Origin: Corynebacterium alimapuense
Lineage (GTDB): Bacteria; Actinomycetota; Actinomycetes; Mycobacteriales; Mycobacteriaceae
Reading direction: 5' to 3'
Assembly: GCF_003716585.1 (NCBI RefSeq)
Contig: NZ_PTJO01000005.1
Location: 349,899-413,898, forward strand
Length of the DNA: 64,000 nucleotides
Shown: positions 55,434-63,950 of the stretch, in pieces
How the letters are laid out: every line of letters starts with the position of its first letter
Numbering within the stretch: the stretch's first letter is position 1
Program-made: the position numbers and the translations under genes
Notes under the pieces: model-generated
The model's input: the letters and a program-made list of their open reading frames with translations, nothing else
Told to the model about the DNA's origin: nothing
Databases searched by the model: none

Positions 55434-55835
55434 ATGCTTAAAGGATTCAAAGACTTTATCCTGCGCGGCAATGTTATCGATCTGGCAGTGGCCGTGGTCA
55501 TTGGCGCTGCATTCACCGCAATCGTCACCGCTTTTTCTAGCAACCTCATCGATCCCCTCATCGCAGCACTAGGCGGCGCTGACGCCGATGGCCTAGGTTT
55601 CTACATCATCGCTGGCAATGAAGCTACCTTCATGGACTTCGGTGCTGTGATCACCGCTGCCATCAACTTCCTGATCGTCGCTGCCATCATCTACTTCGTC
55701 ATCGTTGCTCCGATGAACAAGTTGAAGGAGCTCCAGGACAAGCGTCGCGGAGTCAATTCCGGCGAAGAAGATGTCGCCCCGACCGATGTTGAACTGCTCA
55801 CCGAGATCCGTGATCTGCTGAAGAAGCAGGCCTAA
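55434..55835 (+). CDS. mscL: Large-conductance mechanosensitive channel
   Basis: A 133-residue MscL that opens under membrane tension to release solutes in hypoosmotic shock. MLKGFKDFILRGNVIDLAVAVVIGAAFT is the start, with the N-terminal helix and TM1, and NFLIVAAIIYFVIVAPMNKL forms TM2. The C-terminal helix ends LLTEIRDLLKKQA. AAGGAG lies 6 bases before the ATG. In mycobacteria mscL neighbours moaB2, pepD and mprAB, the same set found here. The identification is secure. Confidence 0.96.
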   Translation: MLKGFKDFILRGNVIDLAVAVVIGAAFTAIVTAFSSNLIDPLIAALGGADADGLGFYIIAGNEATFMDFGAVITAAINFLIVAAIIYFVIVAPMNKLKELQDKRRGVNSGEEDVAPTDVELLTEIRDLLKKQA

Positions 55836-55841
55836 AAGGAC

Positions 55842-56057
55842 TTACCCGTAGTGGGGAGGACGTTGCTCATCCCAGAAGGCATCGCCTTCTGGGGTGTCTT
55901 CGTCTTGTGGATCAAACACGACTTCACGTAATGAATCTGGGGTAGATTCCGTGTTAAATCGCCGGTCTGGGCGATCGACGCTCCGATCAATATTCGGGGC
56001 ATCGGAATAGCGCACCACCCGTCGGCGCTGCCGCCGACGGGGGTTTTTTTCACTCAA
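55842..56057 (-). CDS. Small basic protein of unknown function
   Basis: A candidate protein of about 71 residues, Arg-rich at the start (KNPRRRQRRRVVRY) and acidic at the end (DEDTPEGDAFWDEQRPPHYG). The composition and the Trp-rich tail suggest a real protein; I do not recognise the family. The proposed start is a TTG overlapping the moaB stop, and no better start is visible. An alternative overlapping frame on the same strand (73 residues) looks less protein-like. Its existence needs independent support. Confidence 0.45.
   Translation of the reverse strand: MSEKNPRRRQRRRVVRYSDAPNIDRSVDRPDRRFNTESTPDSLREVVFDPQDEDTPEGDAFWDEQRPPHYG
55871..55893. terminator. Hairpin 36 bases after mscL
   Basis: CCCAGAAGGC-atc-GCCTTCTGGG is a perfect 10-bp stem with a 3-base loop. 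It lies inside the small minus-strand gene but is well placed to stop mscL transcripts. No T run is present. Confidence 0.45.
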
Positions 56058-56628
56058 CGGTGTATTTCTGCAGTTGGTCAATAACGTGGTGTACCAGCGG
56101 GCCGAGAGTAGCCATACCGTCGCGCACCGCCGCGCGGGAGGGCGCCAAGTTAACCACTACCGTTGACCCAGACACCCCGGAAATACCCCGCGAGGTGCAC
56201 GCATCGACCGCGCCACAGGCTAGTCCCGATGCTCTCAACGCTTGGGCGATGCCTGGCACCATCTGATCGAGCACCACTCGGGTGGCTTCTGGGGTCTTGT
56301 CTCGTGGCCCAACGCCAGTTCCGCCAACTGTCAGTACTAAGTCGACTCCGCCAACCACGGCGGTCTCAATAGCCTGACGGATTTGTGATTTCTTCGACTG
56401 CACCGAAACCACAGCATCCACGGTGAAGCTATCTTCCACCAATAACTCGGTGACTAGGCGGCCAGTATCTTCTCCAGAGCCAATGGTGTGGTCAGAGATC
56501 AGTACAACTAACGCCCGACGACGGGCAGAGAGCCTTTCTTCCCGTTCTGCGGCGAGCAAATACTGCTCATCAGGCTCCGCGACGTCGAGAAAAGCTGAGG
56601 TCCGGGGCTGTTCCGGGACGGTATTCAT
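56050..56628 (-). CDS. moaB: MoaB/Mog-family molybdopterin protein
   Basis: A 192-residue MoaB/Mog-type protein that adenylylates molybdopterin in cofactor synthesis or is a MoaB2 relative. RRALVVLISDHTIGSGEDTG begins the core after a 35-residue leader, and LVLTVGGTGVGPRDKTPEAT is the substrate loop. GISGVSGSTVVVNLAPSRAA follows. It lies beside htrA and mprAB, as MoaB2 does in mycobacteria, where it is not strictly needed for cofactor synthesis. An alternative ATG lies four codons upstream at 56640. Confidence 0.85.
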   Translation of the reverse strand: MNTVPEQPRTSAFLDVAEPDEQYLLAAEREERLSARRRALVVLISDHTIGSGEDTGRLVTELLVEDSFTVDAVVSVQSKKSQIRQAIETAVVGGVDLVLTVGGTGVGPRDKTPEATRVVLDQMVPGIAQALRASGLACGAVDACTSRGISGVSGSTVVVNLAPSRAAVRDGMATLGPLVHHVIDQLQKYTVE

Positions 56629-56682
56629 CGTGTAGTCCATCCTGAGTTCTGAGGTGGGTAAACAATCATATATTCGCTAAAT

Positions 56683-57918
56683 CTACTCTGTGGTCAGAGT
56701 AACCTCTACCGTCCGCGTCTGTCCGGTATCTGGTTGGCTAATTTCCAAGGTCACAGTCTCCCCGAAGTCCTGGGAACGAACAGCTGCAATGAGTGCATCT
56801 GAGTTATCAATAACCCGATCATTGAGGCGGGTGACCACATCACCTTCCACTAGGCCAGCTTGATCGGCAGGACCATCTGCTTCCACACCAGCGATAAGCG
56901 CACCGTTGACATCGGTACGGGCTGCAACCTGGACGCCTAGCAACGGTTGGGCGGCCTGACCGTCAGAAATAAGCTGATCTGCAACCCGCTTGGCAAAGTT
57001 CGAGGGGATAGCAAAACCCAGTCCGATTGAGCCTGCCTCATCCCCGCTGCTGAGCGAGGCAATAACAGAGTTCATGCCAATGAGATTGCCGTTCATATCT
57101 ACTAGTGGCCCGCCGGAGTTGCCTGGGTTAATCGCTGCATCCGTCTGAATCGCATCGATCAGCGAGGATTCCCCTCCCCCATCTGAGGCACGCACCGGAC
57201 GGTTCAACGAGGAGACAATGCCCGAAGTTACCGTGGAGCTTAGTCCCAACGGGGAGCCCACAGCCACAACTTCTTGACCGACATAAATCTCATCGGAGTC
57301 GCCAAAACCCATCACTGGCAGACCAGAAACATCGCGAATCTTGATCACTGCGATATCAGTACTCGGATCGGAAGCCACAAAATCAGCCGGCAGCACTTGG
57401 CCGTCATTGAGCGTGACCTGAAGGGTTCCTTGCTCCGATCCGGAGACCACATGATGATTGGTCAGCACCATGCCATCCGAAGAAATGATCGATCCGGAGC
57501 CGCTGCTGGATCCGAGATTCGTGCTCAGTTCGATAGAGACCACCGTCGGCAACACATCTGCGGCAACTTGTCCCACACCATTGCCCGATGCCTCAGGCAC
57601 TGGGGCACTGGACTGGTCCAGGGAGCTAACCACGTTGCTCTGTGCGCCGGTATTAGCCACCGCGACACCAACGATTCCACCGGTAGCAACTGAGCCCACG
57701 AGCATGAGCGCCAAAGCGGTGCCCAACCCCACCGTCCGTTTGTTCCGCTCCGGAACGGGTTCGGGAGTGACCGCTGGGGCAGGTTCCGGCCTAGCTTCTG
57801 GAGTTGATCCAGTCTCTACCCCTGGGTTGGTGGCGTTGCTATCCCAAGATTGATATGGCGAATTAACTGGTTGAAACCCACGGTCATCTGGTGTCGTTTC
57901 ATCATTCATGCCGTTCAT
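56683..57918 (-). CDS. HtrA/PepD-like membrane serine protease
   Basis: A 411-residue protease with a Pro-rich cytosolic N-terminus of about 65 residues, one span (GTALALMLVGSVATGGIVGVAV), a trypsin-like domain and a C-terminal PDZ domain. The catalytic triad is His in LTNHHVVSG, Asp in PSTDIAVIKI and Ser in NPGNSGGPLVDMNG. It degrades or senses misfolded envelope proteins. GGGAG lies about 6-7 bases before the ATG. It lies beside mprB and mprA, like PepD in M. tuberculosis, where MprAB controls it. Confidence 0.92.
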   Translation of the reverse strand: MNGMNDETTPDDRGFQPVNSPYQSWDSNATNPGVETGSTPEARPEPAPAVTPEPVPERNKRTVGLGTALALMLVGSVATGGIVGVAVANTGAQSNVVSSLDQSSAPVPEASGNGVGQVAADVLPTVVSIELSTNLGSSSGSGSIISSDGMVLTNHHVVSGSEQGTLQVTLNDGQVLPADFVASDPSTDIAVIKIRDVSGLPVMGFGDSDEIYVGQEVVAVGSPLGLSSTVTSGIVSSLNRPVRASDGGGESSLIDAIQTDAAINPGNSGGPLVDMNGNLIGMNSVIASLSSGDEAGSIGLGFAIPSNFAKRVADQLISDGQAAQPLLGVQVAARTDVNGALIAGVEADGPADQAGLVEGDVVTRLNDRVIDNSDALIAAVRSQDFGETVTLEISQPDTGQTRTVEVTLTTE

Positions 57919-57984
57919 CTTCTACTCCCCCATTGATTCTTAGCTGAATGCTTGCTGTACGTTACCTGGGCAAAAAATCTTCAG

Positions 57985-59436
57985 CTATGGCTCGTCTGGA
58001 TAACCCGGCAACTGGACGATCATTTCGGCGCCTCCATCGGCAGATTCCCCAACCTTAATACTCCCCGAATGTCGAAGAACTACCTGTTTAACAATGGCCA
58101 ATCCGAGACCTGAACCTGGCATCGATCGAGCTTCTGCAGCGCGGTGGAAACGCTCAAATACTTGTTCTCGGTCTTCCACTGGAATCCCCGGTCCGGAGTC
58201 AGCTATCGATAGTTCAACCCAAGAATCGCTCAGTTGGAGCATTCGAATTCGAACACATCCGCCTTCAGGGGACCATTTGGCGGCATTGTCTAGCAGGTTA
58301 ACTGCGGCCCGCCCAAGGGCGAACTCATCTCCTTTGATCAACCACGGGATAGTCTGTACATCAAACTCCACGCTGGGACGCCGACGCCTGACCCGAACTA
58401 GCGCAGAACCCACGATGGCATCCAAGGAAACTTCCTCAGATACGGTCTCAGGAACATCTTCGCGAGCAAGATCAACCAGATCACCGATCAGTCTTGATAG
58501 CTCCTCCATTTGCGCCAGAACATCATGTTCGAGCTCCTTGCGATCTTGTTCAGAAATCGTGTTGGGAGCACCTGGACGATAGACCATCATCAGCAGCTCA
58601 ATATTGGTGCGCATGGAAGTCAACGGAGTCTTGAGCTCATGTCCCGCATCTCCAACTAGCTGAGCCTGCCGTTGTCGAGATTCTCCCAACGTGGCAAGCA
58701 TGGCGTTGAAGGAGTTAGTCAACTGTGCAAGCTCATCATTTCCAATTACGGGAATCGGGCGAAGGTCATCGGTCCTGGTGACGTAATCCACTGCACGCTG
58801 CAATCGCCACAGCGGATTAAGCCCAGCGGTAGCCACGACTACTCCGGCTACTGCTGACACTGCAATTCCCAGCGCCATGAATGCCATGAGCATGCTGCCC
58901 AACGATGAAGTCAACTGACGCAGTTCAAACATGTCTTGACCTACGACCACCGTAAAGCCAAGATCATCGCGCACAGCGATAACTCGCTCTTGACCGACTG
59001 TTCGGATTGTCTGCGCGCTACGATCTCCCGCGTCGATAAAATCTCCGCCGATGGGGATCGGATCTCCGCTGCTAAAAGCCCACCCCGGCGGGGAGATTGA
59101 CACCCTAGTGAGTGGGTTATAGGACTTGAAGGTCGCGATCTCATCTTCCAGTTCGCTGGGAGTCAGAGATTCGTCTGCTCGCTCCAGCAGAACACTGGCT
59201 TGTCGCTCAAGCTGTTGATCCAGGTTTGCGGTTAATGCTGATGAGACTGCTAAATAGGTCACTAACACGACCATCCCCACTGCAATGGCGACCATCAAGG
59301 CAGTTAATAATGCCAAGTGCAACCGCAAGGGAATCCGCTTGTACCACGGGACGGATTCGAGGGATTCACCAGCTAGAGGTGTTTTCCTACCATTATCGGA
59401 TGAGATTTCTCCAGCACTAGGTCGCCGCAGAATCAC
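57985..59436 (-). CDS. mprB: MprB-like sensor histidine kinase
   Basis: A 483-residue envelope-stress kinase. Two spans ([21 protein letters not shown] and [20 protein letters not shown]) enclose a 120-residue outer domain. A HAMP, a HisKA with [17 protein letters not shown] (His phosphorylation site) and a HATPase with [15 protein letters not shown] follow. The GTG start overlaps the mprA stop by four bases. It forms an MprAB-type pair with the regulator and flanks the HtrA protease, as in mycobacteria. Confidence 0.9.
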   Translation of the reverse strand: MILRRPSAGEISSDNGRKTPLAGESLESVPWYKRIPLRLHLALLTALMVAIAVGMVVLVTYLAVSSALTANLDQQLERQASVLLERADESLTPSELEDEIATFKSYNPLTRVSISPPGWAFSSGDPIPIGGDFIDAGDRSAQTIRTVGQERVIAVRDDLGFTVVVGQDMFELRQLTSSLGSMLMAFMALGIAVSAVAGVVVATAGLNPLWRLQRAVDYVTRTDDLRPIPVIGNDELAQLTNSFNAMLATLGESRQRQAQLVGDAGHELKTPLTSMRTNIELLMMVYRPGAPNTISEQDRKELEHDVLAQMEELSRLIGDLVDLAREDVPETVSEEVSLDAIVGSALVRVRRRRPSVEFDVQTIPWLIKGDEFALGRAAVNLLDNAAKWSPEGGCVRIRMLQLSDSWVELSIADSGPGIPVEDREQVFERFHRAAEARSMPGSGLGLAIVKQVVLRHSGSIKVGESADGGAEMIVQLPGYPDEP

Positions 59437-60128
59437 GTGGTGCTTTCTCGCAGAACGTAGCCTACGCCACGAACAGTACGGATTAGCCGGGTTTCTCCCC
59501 CTGCCTCAGTCTTACGGCGCAAGTAGCCGATATAAACCTCTAGCGCGTTGCCCGAAGTCGGGAAATCATAGCCCCAGACTTCCTCTAGAATTGTGGCTCG
59601 GGAGAGCACCCTGCGCGGGTTGAGCATCAAAAGCTTGAGCAAGGAAAACTCAGTTCGAGTCAAGCTAAAGGGACGATCGCCGCGACGAACATCTCTGGTA
59701 TCCGGATCCAGATGAAGGTCTTGGAAGACCAATTCCTGCTGGGATTCGCCGGCTTTGGGGGCATCCACTGCCGCCCGGCGCAAGAGTGATCGCACCCGCG
59801 CCAGCAACTCCTCGAGCGCAAACGGCTTGGGCAAGTAGTCATCAGCGCCAGCATCCAATCCAGCAACGCGATCGGCCACCCCATCTCGGGCGGTAAGCGC
59901 TAAAACGGGCCGATCATAGCCGGAGCTACGCAGGCTACGACATACTTCCAATCCATCCATTCGGGGCATCATCACATCCAAGATGATGAGATCAGGATTC
60001 TCCCTGCCAATGGCTTGGAGCGCTTCGACCCCGTCCTCCGCCATGACTGTGTCGTATCCATTGAACGCCAAAGAGCGGCGCAGAGACTCTCTAACCGCTT
60101 GATCGTCGTCCACTACTAATATCTTCAT
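59433..60128 (-). CDS. mprA: MprA-like response regulator (OmpR family)
   Basis: A 231-residue OmpR-type regulator. Receiver: [16 protein letters not shown] with the acidic pocket, [17 protein letters not shown] with the phospho-acceptor Asp, and [15 protein letters not shown] with Lys. The winged helix ends [13 protein letters not shown]. The ATG at 60128 follows CATAAT by 7 nt, giving a leaderless arrangement; an ATG three codons upstream is an alternative. It overlaps mprB by four bases. In mycobacteria MprA regulates stress sigma factors and pepD. Confidence 0.92.
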   Translation of the reverse strand: MKILVVDDDQAVRESLRRSLAFNGYDTVMAEDGVEALQAIGRENPDLIILDVMMPRMDGLEVCRSLRSSGYDRPVLALTARDGVADRVAGLDAGADDYLPKPFALEELLARVRSLLRRAAVDAPKAGESQQELVFQDLHLDPDTRDVRRGDRPFSLTRTEFSLLKLLMLNPRRVLSRATILEEVWGYDFPTSGNALEVYIGYLRRKTEAGGETRLIRTVRGVGYVLRESTT

Positions 60129-60152
60129 ACGAACCATTATGTACTACTAGGA

Positions 60153-60203
60153 AAATGAAAACACCGACCGCCCTTCGCTGTGAAGCGAAAAGCGGCCGGT
60201 GTT
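60153..60203 (-). terminator. Terminator after rpmF
   Basis: The outer stem aacaccgaccgc/gcggccggtgtt encloses an inner ttcgc/gcgaa hairpin. Read on the minus strand it is followed by TTTTCATTTT. It lies 26 bases past rpmF. Confidence 0.85.
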
Positions 60204-60228
60204 CGGTATATCTAGGCTAAAAGAAAAC

Positions 60229-60402
60229 CTAGAACTGTTCGACGTCTACTAGGCCCAACTGAGCAGCCTTGACGAGACGACGGGGGATGCGAACGGTCTG
60301 TCCATCAACCTTGACGTCTTGGAGAGCGACATTGTCGGCCTTCCACTGTGAGCGACGAGAATGGGTGTTAGACCGAGACTTCTTGAACTTCGGAACTGCC
60401 AT
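60229..60402 (-). CDS. rpmF: 50S ribosomal protein L32
   Basis: A 57-residue protein beginning [20 protein letters not shown], the signature of L32. It lacks the Cys residues of zinc-binding L32. The gene is short, with AGGAGG about 7 bases before the ATG. rpmE2 ends 11 bases upstream and the pair is probably one transcript. L32 binds 23S rRNA near the exit tunnel. A terminator follows. Confidence 0.93.
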   Translation of the reverse strand: MAVPKFKKSRSNTHSRRSQWKADNVALQDVKVDGQTVRIPRRLVKAAQLGLVDVEQF

Positions 60403-60413
60403 GGTTGTGCCTC

Positions 60414-60680
60414 CTATGCCTTTTTCTTGCGGCGGGCCATGCCACCGAAGCGCTTCTCGAACTTCTCAACGCGGCCAGCGGTGTCCATGACACGCTGTGC
60501 GCCGGTCCAGAACGGGTGGGACTCGCTGGTGACGTCAACGACGATCAACGGGTACTCGTTACCGTCTTCCCACGTCACGCTGCGATCGCTGCCGACGGTG
60601 GAGCGGGTAAGGAACTGGAAGCCGGTGCCGGCGTCCTGGAAGACCACCGGATGGTAGTCGGGGTGAATATCCTTCTTCAT
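60414..60680 (-). CDS. rpmE2: 50S ribosomal protein L31 type B
   Basis: An 88-residue L31 of the B type, starting [20 protein letters not shown]. It lacks the CxxC zinc motif of type A L31, as expected. [22 protein letters not shown] is typical. Type B L31 is often induced under zinc limitation by loss of Zur repression. No AT-rich Zur-like palindrome was seen upstream, though TAGGAT at 60783-60778 on the minus strand may be the -10, giving a leader of about 90 bases. It is divergent from the rpmB operon. Confidence 0.93.
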   Translation of the reverse strand: MKKDIHPDYHPVVFQDAGTGFQFLTRSTVGSDRSVTWEDGNEYPLIVVDVTSESHPFWTGAQRVMDTAGRVEKFEKRFGGMARRKKKA

Positions 60681-61060
60681 TAACTCTCGATTCCCTCAGG
60701 ATTGAACATCAGGTCGGTTCCACATAGGAAAACGCGGATCGTGCCTGAGTTGGGTTTGGAGATTGACAACTCGGACCATCCTACAACCTGGACACTGAAA
60801 TCCTGAAATCGCCCGACATGATAGCTGCCAATGCCCGGCAGATCCAACAACTTCAGAAAACCTCCAGCGACCTCACCTCGCGATTAGGAAATCTACCCAA
60901 ACGCCTGTAGTGTTGCCCCTTGCTGTTGTCGAAGTATACGTCTACGCCCCGTCAGCCGGCTAAAGACTGCGCCCCGAACCACGCCTTCCAGGCATTTTCA
61001 TGGATCGGCGCGGCGCTGTGTCAGAAGTTGCGATGTGGGCGGCTAGGAGAAAGAAAGTCC
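60681..61060. promoter_or_regulatory. Divergent control region rpmE2/rpmB
   Basis: This 380-base region has no gene. It carries a probable -10 TAGGAT for rpmE2 (60778-60783, minus strand). A possible rpmB promoter has TTGCCC (60913-60918) and TATACG (60935-60940), 16 bases apart. I do not see a Zur-type palindrome. The rpmB leader would be about 115 bases. Confidence 0.45.
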
Positions 61061-61300
61061 ATGTCGGCTATTTGCCAGGTCACGGGACGCAAGCCGCAGT
61101 TCGGCAAGTCCGTCTCGCACTCGCACCGCCGCACCTCGCGCCGTTGGAACCCCAACGTGCAGCGTCGTCGGTATTACCTGCCCTCCGAGGGCCGTACCAT
61201 CACTCTTACCGTTTCCACCAAGGGAATCAAGATCATTGACCGCGACGGCATTGAGTCTGTTGTGTCCAAGATCCGCGCACGTGGGGAGAAGATCAAGTAA
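61061..61300 (+). CDS. rpmB: 50S ribosomal protein L28
   Basis: A 79-residue L28 starting [20 protein letters not shown], a form with only one Cys and so without a zinc knuckle. Many Arg and Lys residues follow. TAGGAGAAAG lies just before the ATG. Its stop overlaps the rpmG start (TAATG), and rpsN and rpsR follow, forming the rpmB-rpmG-rpsN-rpsR operon found in other Actinobacteria. Confidence 0.95.
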   Translation: MSAICQVTGRKPQFGKSVSHSHRRTSRRWNPNVQRRRYYLPSEGRTITLTVSTKGIKIIDRDGIESVVSKIRARGEKIK

Positions 61301-61464
61301 TGGCACGTAATGACATTCGCCCGATCATCAAGCTGAAGTCTACGGCTGGCACCGGTTACACCTATGTCACCCGTAAGAACAAGCGAAACAACCCCGACCG
61401 CATCTCACTGATGAAGTTCGATCCGGTTGCCCGCAAGCACGTCGAATTCCGCGAGGAGCGATAA
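61300..61464 (+). CDS. rpmG: 50S ribosomal protein L33
   Basis: A 54-residue L33, [20 protein letters not shown] at the start and ending [11 protein letters not shown]. It has no Cys, so it is the zinc-free form. Its ATG overlaps the rpmB stop, and rpsN starts 3 bases after its stop. The gene is too short to notice by length alone, but its sequence is unmistakable. Confidence 0.95.
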   Translation: MARNDIRPIIKLKSTAGTGYTYVTRKNKRNNPDRISLMKFDPVARKHVEFREER

Positions 61465-61467
61465 TCT

Positions 61468-61773
61468 ATGGCTAAGAAGTCCAAGATCGCCAAGAATGAG
61501 CAGCGCAAGGAGATCGTCGCCCGTTACGCGGAGCGTCGCGCCGAGCTCAAGAAGATCATTAGCAGCCAGGACACCTCTGACGAGGATCGCCTGGAAGCAC
61601 AGTTCGAGCTGAACCGTCAGCCACGCGACGCCTCTGCAGCTCGCGTTCGTAACCGTGACGCCCATGACGGTCGTCCCCGCGGTTACCTGCGCAAGTTCGG
61701 CCTGTCCCGTGTCCGTATGCGCGAGATGGCTCACCGCGGTGAGCTTCCGGGCGTTCGTAAGTCCAGCTGGTAA
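61468..61773 (+). CDS. rpsN: 30S ribosomal protein S14
   Basis: A 101-residue S14 of the long, zinc-independent form, starting [20 protein letters not shown] and containing [20 protein letters not shown]. There are no Cys residues. It is the third gene of the operon; rpsR begins 15 bases later with GGGAGAG upstream. Confidence 0.95.
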   Translation: MAKKSKIAKNEQRKEIVARYAERRAELKKIISSQDTSDEDRLEAQFELNRQPRDASAARVRNRDAHDGRPRGYLRKFGLSRVRMREMAHRGELPGVRKSSW

Positions 61774-61788
61774 GGGAGAGTTGCAACC

Positions 61789-62040
61789 ATGAAGCGCACC
61801 ACGAATCATAAGAAGGCGCGGTTGGAGCAGTCCCGCCGCCCGAAGAAGAACCCCCTCAAGGCTGAGGGAATCGAGAAGGTGGACTACAAGGACGTCAAAA
61901 CCCTTCGTCTGTTCATCTCCGATCGCCACAAGATCCGTTCACGCCGCGTGACCGGTCTGACGCCGCAGCAGCAGCGCCAGGTCGCCACCGCAGTGAAGAA
62001 CGCACGCGAAATGGCACTCCTGCCGTTCACCAGCCGCTAA
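61789..62040 (+). CDS. rpsR: 30S ribosomal protein S18
   Basis: An 83-residue S18 without Cys. The segment [20 protein letters not shown] is the core S18 signature, and [20 protein letters not shown] follows. It ends the operon, with a hairpin downstream. The protein binds S6 at the platform of the small subunit. All four proteins of this operon are of cysteine-poor type. Confidence 0.95.
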   Translation: MKRTTNHKKARLEQSRRPKKNPLKAEGIEKVDYKDVKTLRLFISDRHKIRSRRVTGLTPQQQRQVATAVKNAREMALLPFTSR

Positions 62041-62109
62041 ATCGGCTGCAGGGACACAACAGCGCAACTTTTGCCGCTGCCCTTATGTGACACGGTAAAA
62101 GTTCAGTAG

Positions 62110-62143
62110 CCCGCTCTCCCATTTTTTTGGGTAGAGCGGGTTA
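62110..62143 (+). terminator. Terminator after rpsR
   Basis: cccgctctccca and tgggtagagcggg form a 12-bp stem with a T6 loop, followed by ttatt. It lies 69 bases after the rpsR stop. Confidence 0.75.
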
Positions 62144-62218
62144 TTGCATTTGTTCAGAGCTGCGCTGGTATTTTTTAACTGTTAGCCAGATTTCACCCAT
62201 ACTTCAGGAGTGCCCGCC

Positions 62219-63109
62219 GTGTTGCATCCTTCGCTCATTGATCTCGCAGAGCAGGCCCCGTTGTCTTCTACTGCAGCTACCGCTCGTGGAGTCCTCGCAG
62301 AATCCCAAGATCTGTTGCGCAACGCTATCGATCATCGGGAACCCGAATCCGAGCTTTCCGCTTGGTACTCCAAGATTATCGCTGACACCCTGCAGTCTCC
62401 CGCTGCCCGCGATTTGGTGGGAGACTCCAGGATCCTTCCCACTGGCGGCATTGGCCGGGGCGATGGATTACCTACTGATCCGGTGAGTTGGTTCGCCATC
62501 GGACCGACGCCCAATGCAGACCGTTGTTTGCTCCCGTTATTTGAGGGCTCCAGGCTGAGCGTTGCACCAGCCGGCTCAGCATCATTAGAAGACTGGCGAG
62601 ATCGTGGGCTCAAGGCGCTAGAAGATGGGGATGCCGGAACCGTTGCCATCTTGGCCGATGCCGGACTGCTCACCCGCCCGGGCCAAGTACCCGCATTACT
62701 TGAGCGCGCTATCACTCACCGCCCGCCGGCCCTCCAAGTATTTGAAGGCTTGCCGGACCGAAATGTCCTGATCGACATGCAAGCCACGTTGCTCTCTCCC
62801 GTCAGCGACGTTGCCCGGTGGGTGGGATTGGCGGTTGGAGCATCCAGCCGCACCACCACTGGCCGTCTCAGCGAAGGCCAGGATTCTGGATTGCTCTCCC
62901 CTGCGGAGACGGAGTCGTTGATTCAGGTCTGGGAAACTGGCGTGACTCTCCATCTGCGTCGCTGGCGTGATGATCTCCATGAGCATCCAGTCACCACTGA
63001 GGATCTGCCCGCACTAGACCGAACTGCACACGGAGCTGCGGCTCGAATGGCGGCCGGAGTACTACGCTCTCTCGCCGCGCGGTTTGGCATTCCGCTTGCA
63101 GAACAATAG
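62219..63109 (+). CDS. DUF294-family nucleotidyltransferase-like protein
   Basis: A 296-residue soluble protein. The N-terminal half has LPTGGIGRGDGLPTDPVSWF, which resembles the GGxGR-E-x-x-x-SDxD loop of GlnD/DUF294 nucleotidyltransferases, but the second catalytic Asp is missing. The C-terminal half (SPVSDVARWVGLAVGASSRT through ALDRTAHGAAARMAAGVLRS) matches the DUF294 C-terminal domain. It may be an inactive signalling relative. The GTG at 62219 has AGGAG about 8 bases upstream; an earlier GTG is possible. It lies just before amtR. Confidence 0.68.
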   Translation: MLHPSLIDLAEQAPLSSTAATARGVLAESQDLLRNAIDHREPESELSAWYSKIIADTLQSPAARDLVGDSRILPTGGIGRGDGLPTDPVSWFAIGPTPNADRCLLPLFEGSRLSVAPAGSASLEDWRDRGLKALEDGDAGTVAILADAGLLTRPGQVPALLERAITHRPPALQVFEGLPDRNVLIDMQATLLSPVSDVARWVGLAVGASSRTTTGRLSEGQDSGLLSPAETESLIQVWETGVTLHLRRWRDDLHEHPVTTEDLPALDRTAHGAAARMAAGVLRSLAARFGIPLAEQ

Positions 63110-63216
63110 CTAGAACAATAGATCCAGTGGGGTAGCAACAATTCCACACCCGCATCGGGCTATACTTTCTTGATCAGTCAATGTTGTATCTACCAAAAAA
63201 GGGGAATGAGGGATCT

Positions 63217-63894
63217 ATGGCAGGCGCAGTCGGACGTCCCCGGAAGAACAGCCCCCGTCGGAGTGGATCAACCGCAAGAGAAGAAATCCTCGACGCATCC
63301 GCCGAGCTTTTCACCACCAAGGGTTTTGCTACCACTTCGACCCACCAGATCGCCGATGCTGTCGGAATCCGACAAGCATCTCTTTATTACCATTTTCCGT
63401 CAAAGACTGAGATCTTCCTGACGCTGCTAACGTCAACGATCGCTCCTTCGACGAAATTAGCCGCAGCACTTGGAGATTCTGAGGTCTCCCCAGCTCTGCG
63501 ACTATGGTCACTCGTGGCAGCAGAGACCCGTCTTCTACTGTCTACTAGGTGGAATGTTGGCCGTCTTTATCAGCTGCCGATTGCGTCCTCAGAGGAATTT
63601 TCCATTTACCATTCCCAGCGCACCGAGTTGAAGGATATTTTCCAATCGCTCACCGCAGCCATCGTCGGCGCCGATGACCCTCGATTGGACCTGCCCTTCC
63701 ATCTCGCGCTTTCGGTGATTGAGATGCGGCAAAACAATGGCACGGTCCCTTCCCCGCTGAAAGACGATGAATTACCCGCTATCGCAGTGATGCTCGCTGA
63801 CGCTGCCTTAGATGTGCTGCATGCCCCACTGCCAGAGGACCGGATCACTCGGACGCTCGATCTCATCCGGATCGCTAACGCTGAGAATCAATAG
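63217..63894 (+). CDS. amtR: TetR-family master nitrogen regulator AmtR
   Basis: A 225-residue TetR-type repressor. It starts AGAVGRPRKNSPRRSGS, then the HTH segment STHQIADAVGIRQASLYYHF, closely matching AmtR of C. glutamicum from memory. The C-terminal ligand domain includes LSTRWNVGRLYQLPI. AmtR represses nitrogen assimilation genes and is released by adenylylated GlnK. The ATG at 63217 has GAGGG about 5 bases upstream; a longer reading from 63181 has no support. A TATACT lies about 55 bases upstream as a likely -10. Confidence 0.92.
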   Translation: MAGAVGRPRKNSPRRSGSTAREEILDASAELFTTKGFATTSTHQIADAVGIRQASLYYHFPSKTEIFLTLLTSTIAPSTKLAAALGDSEVSPALRLWSLVAAETRLLLSTRWNVGRLYQLPIASSEEFSIYHSQRTELKDIFQSLTAAIVGADDPRLDLPFHLALSVIEMRQNNGTVPSPLKDDELPAIAVMLADAALDVLHAPLPEDRITRTLDLIRIANAENQ

Positions 63895-63918
63895 CTGCTT
63901 CCTTCCTTTGCTCGATCA

Positions 63919-63950
63919 GGGAGCTTGCACGAGGAAAGTGCTCAGCTCCC
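63919..63950 (+). terminator. Hairpin after amtR
   Basis: gggagcttgcac pairs with gtgctcagctccc around a 7-base loop, with a small internal bulge. It lies 25 bases after the stop. The last 50 bases of the window show no clear gene. Confidence 0.5.

Noticed and set aside
55832..56053. Alternative 73-codon frame overlapping the small minus-strand gene
   Set aside because: Composition is less protein-like than the chosen frame and it runs past the mscL stop.
60681..61060. Zur operator in the rpmE2/rpmB gap
   Set aside because: I found no AT-rich inverted repeat resembling known Zur sites.
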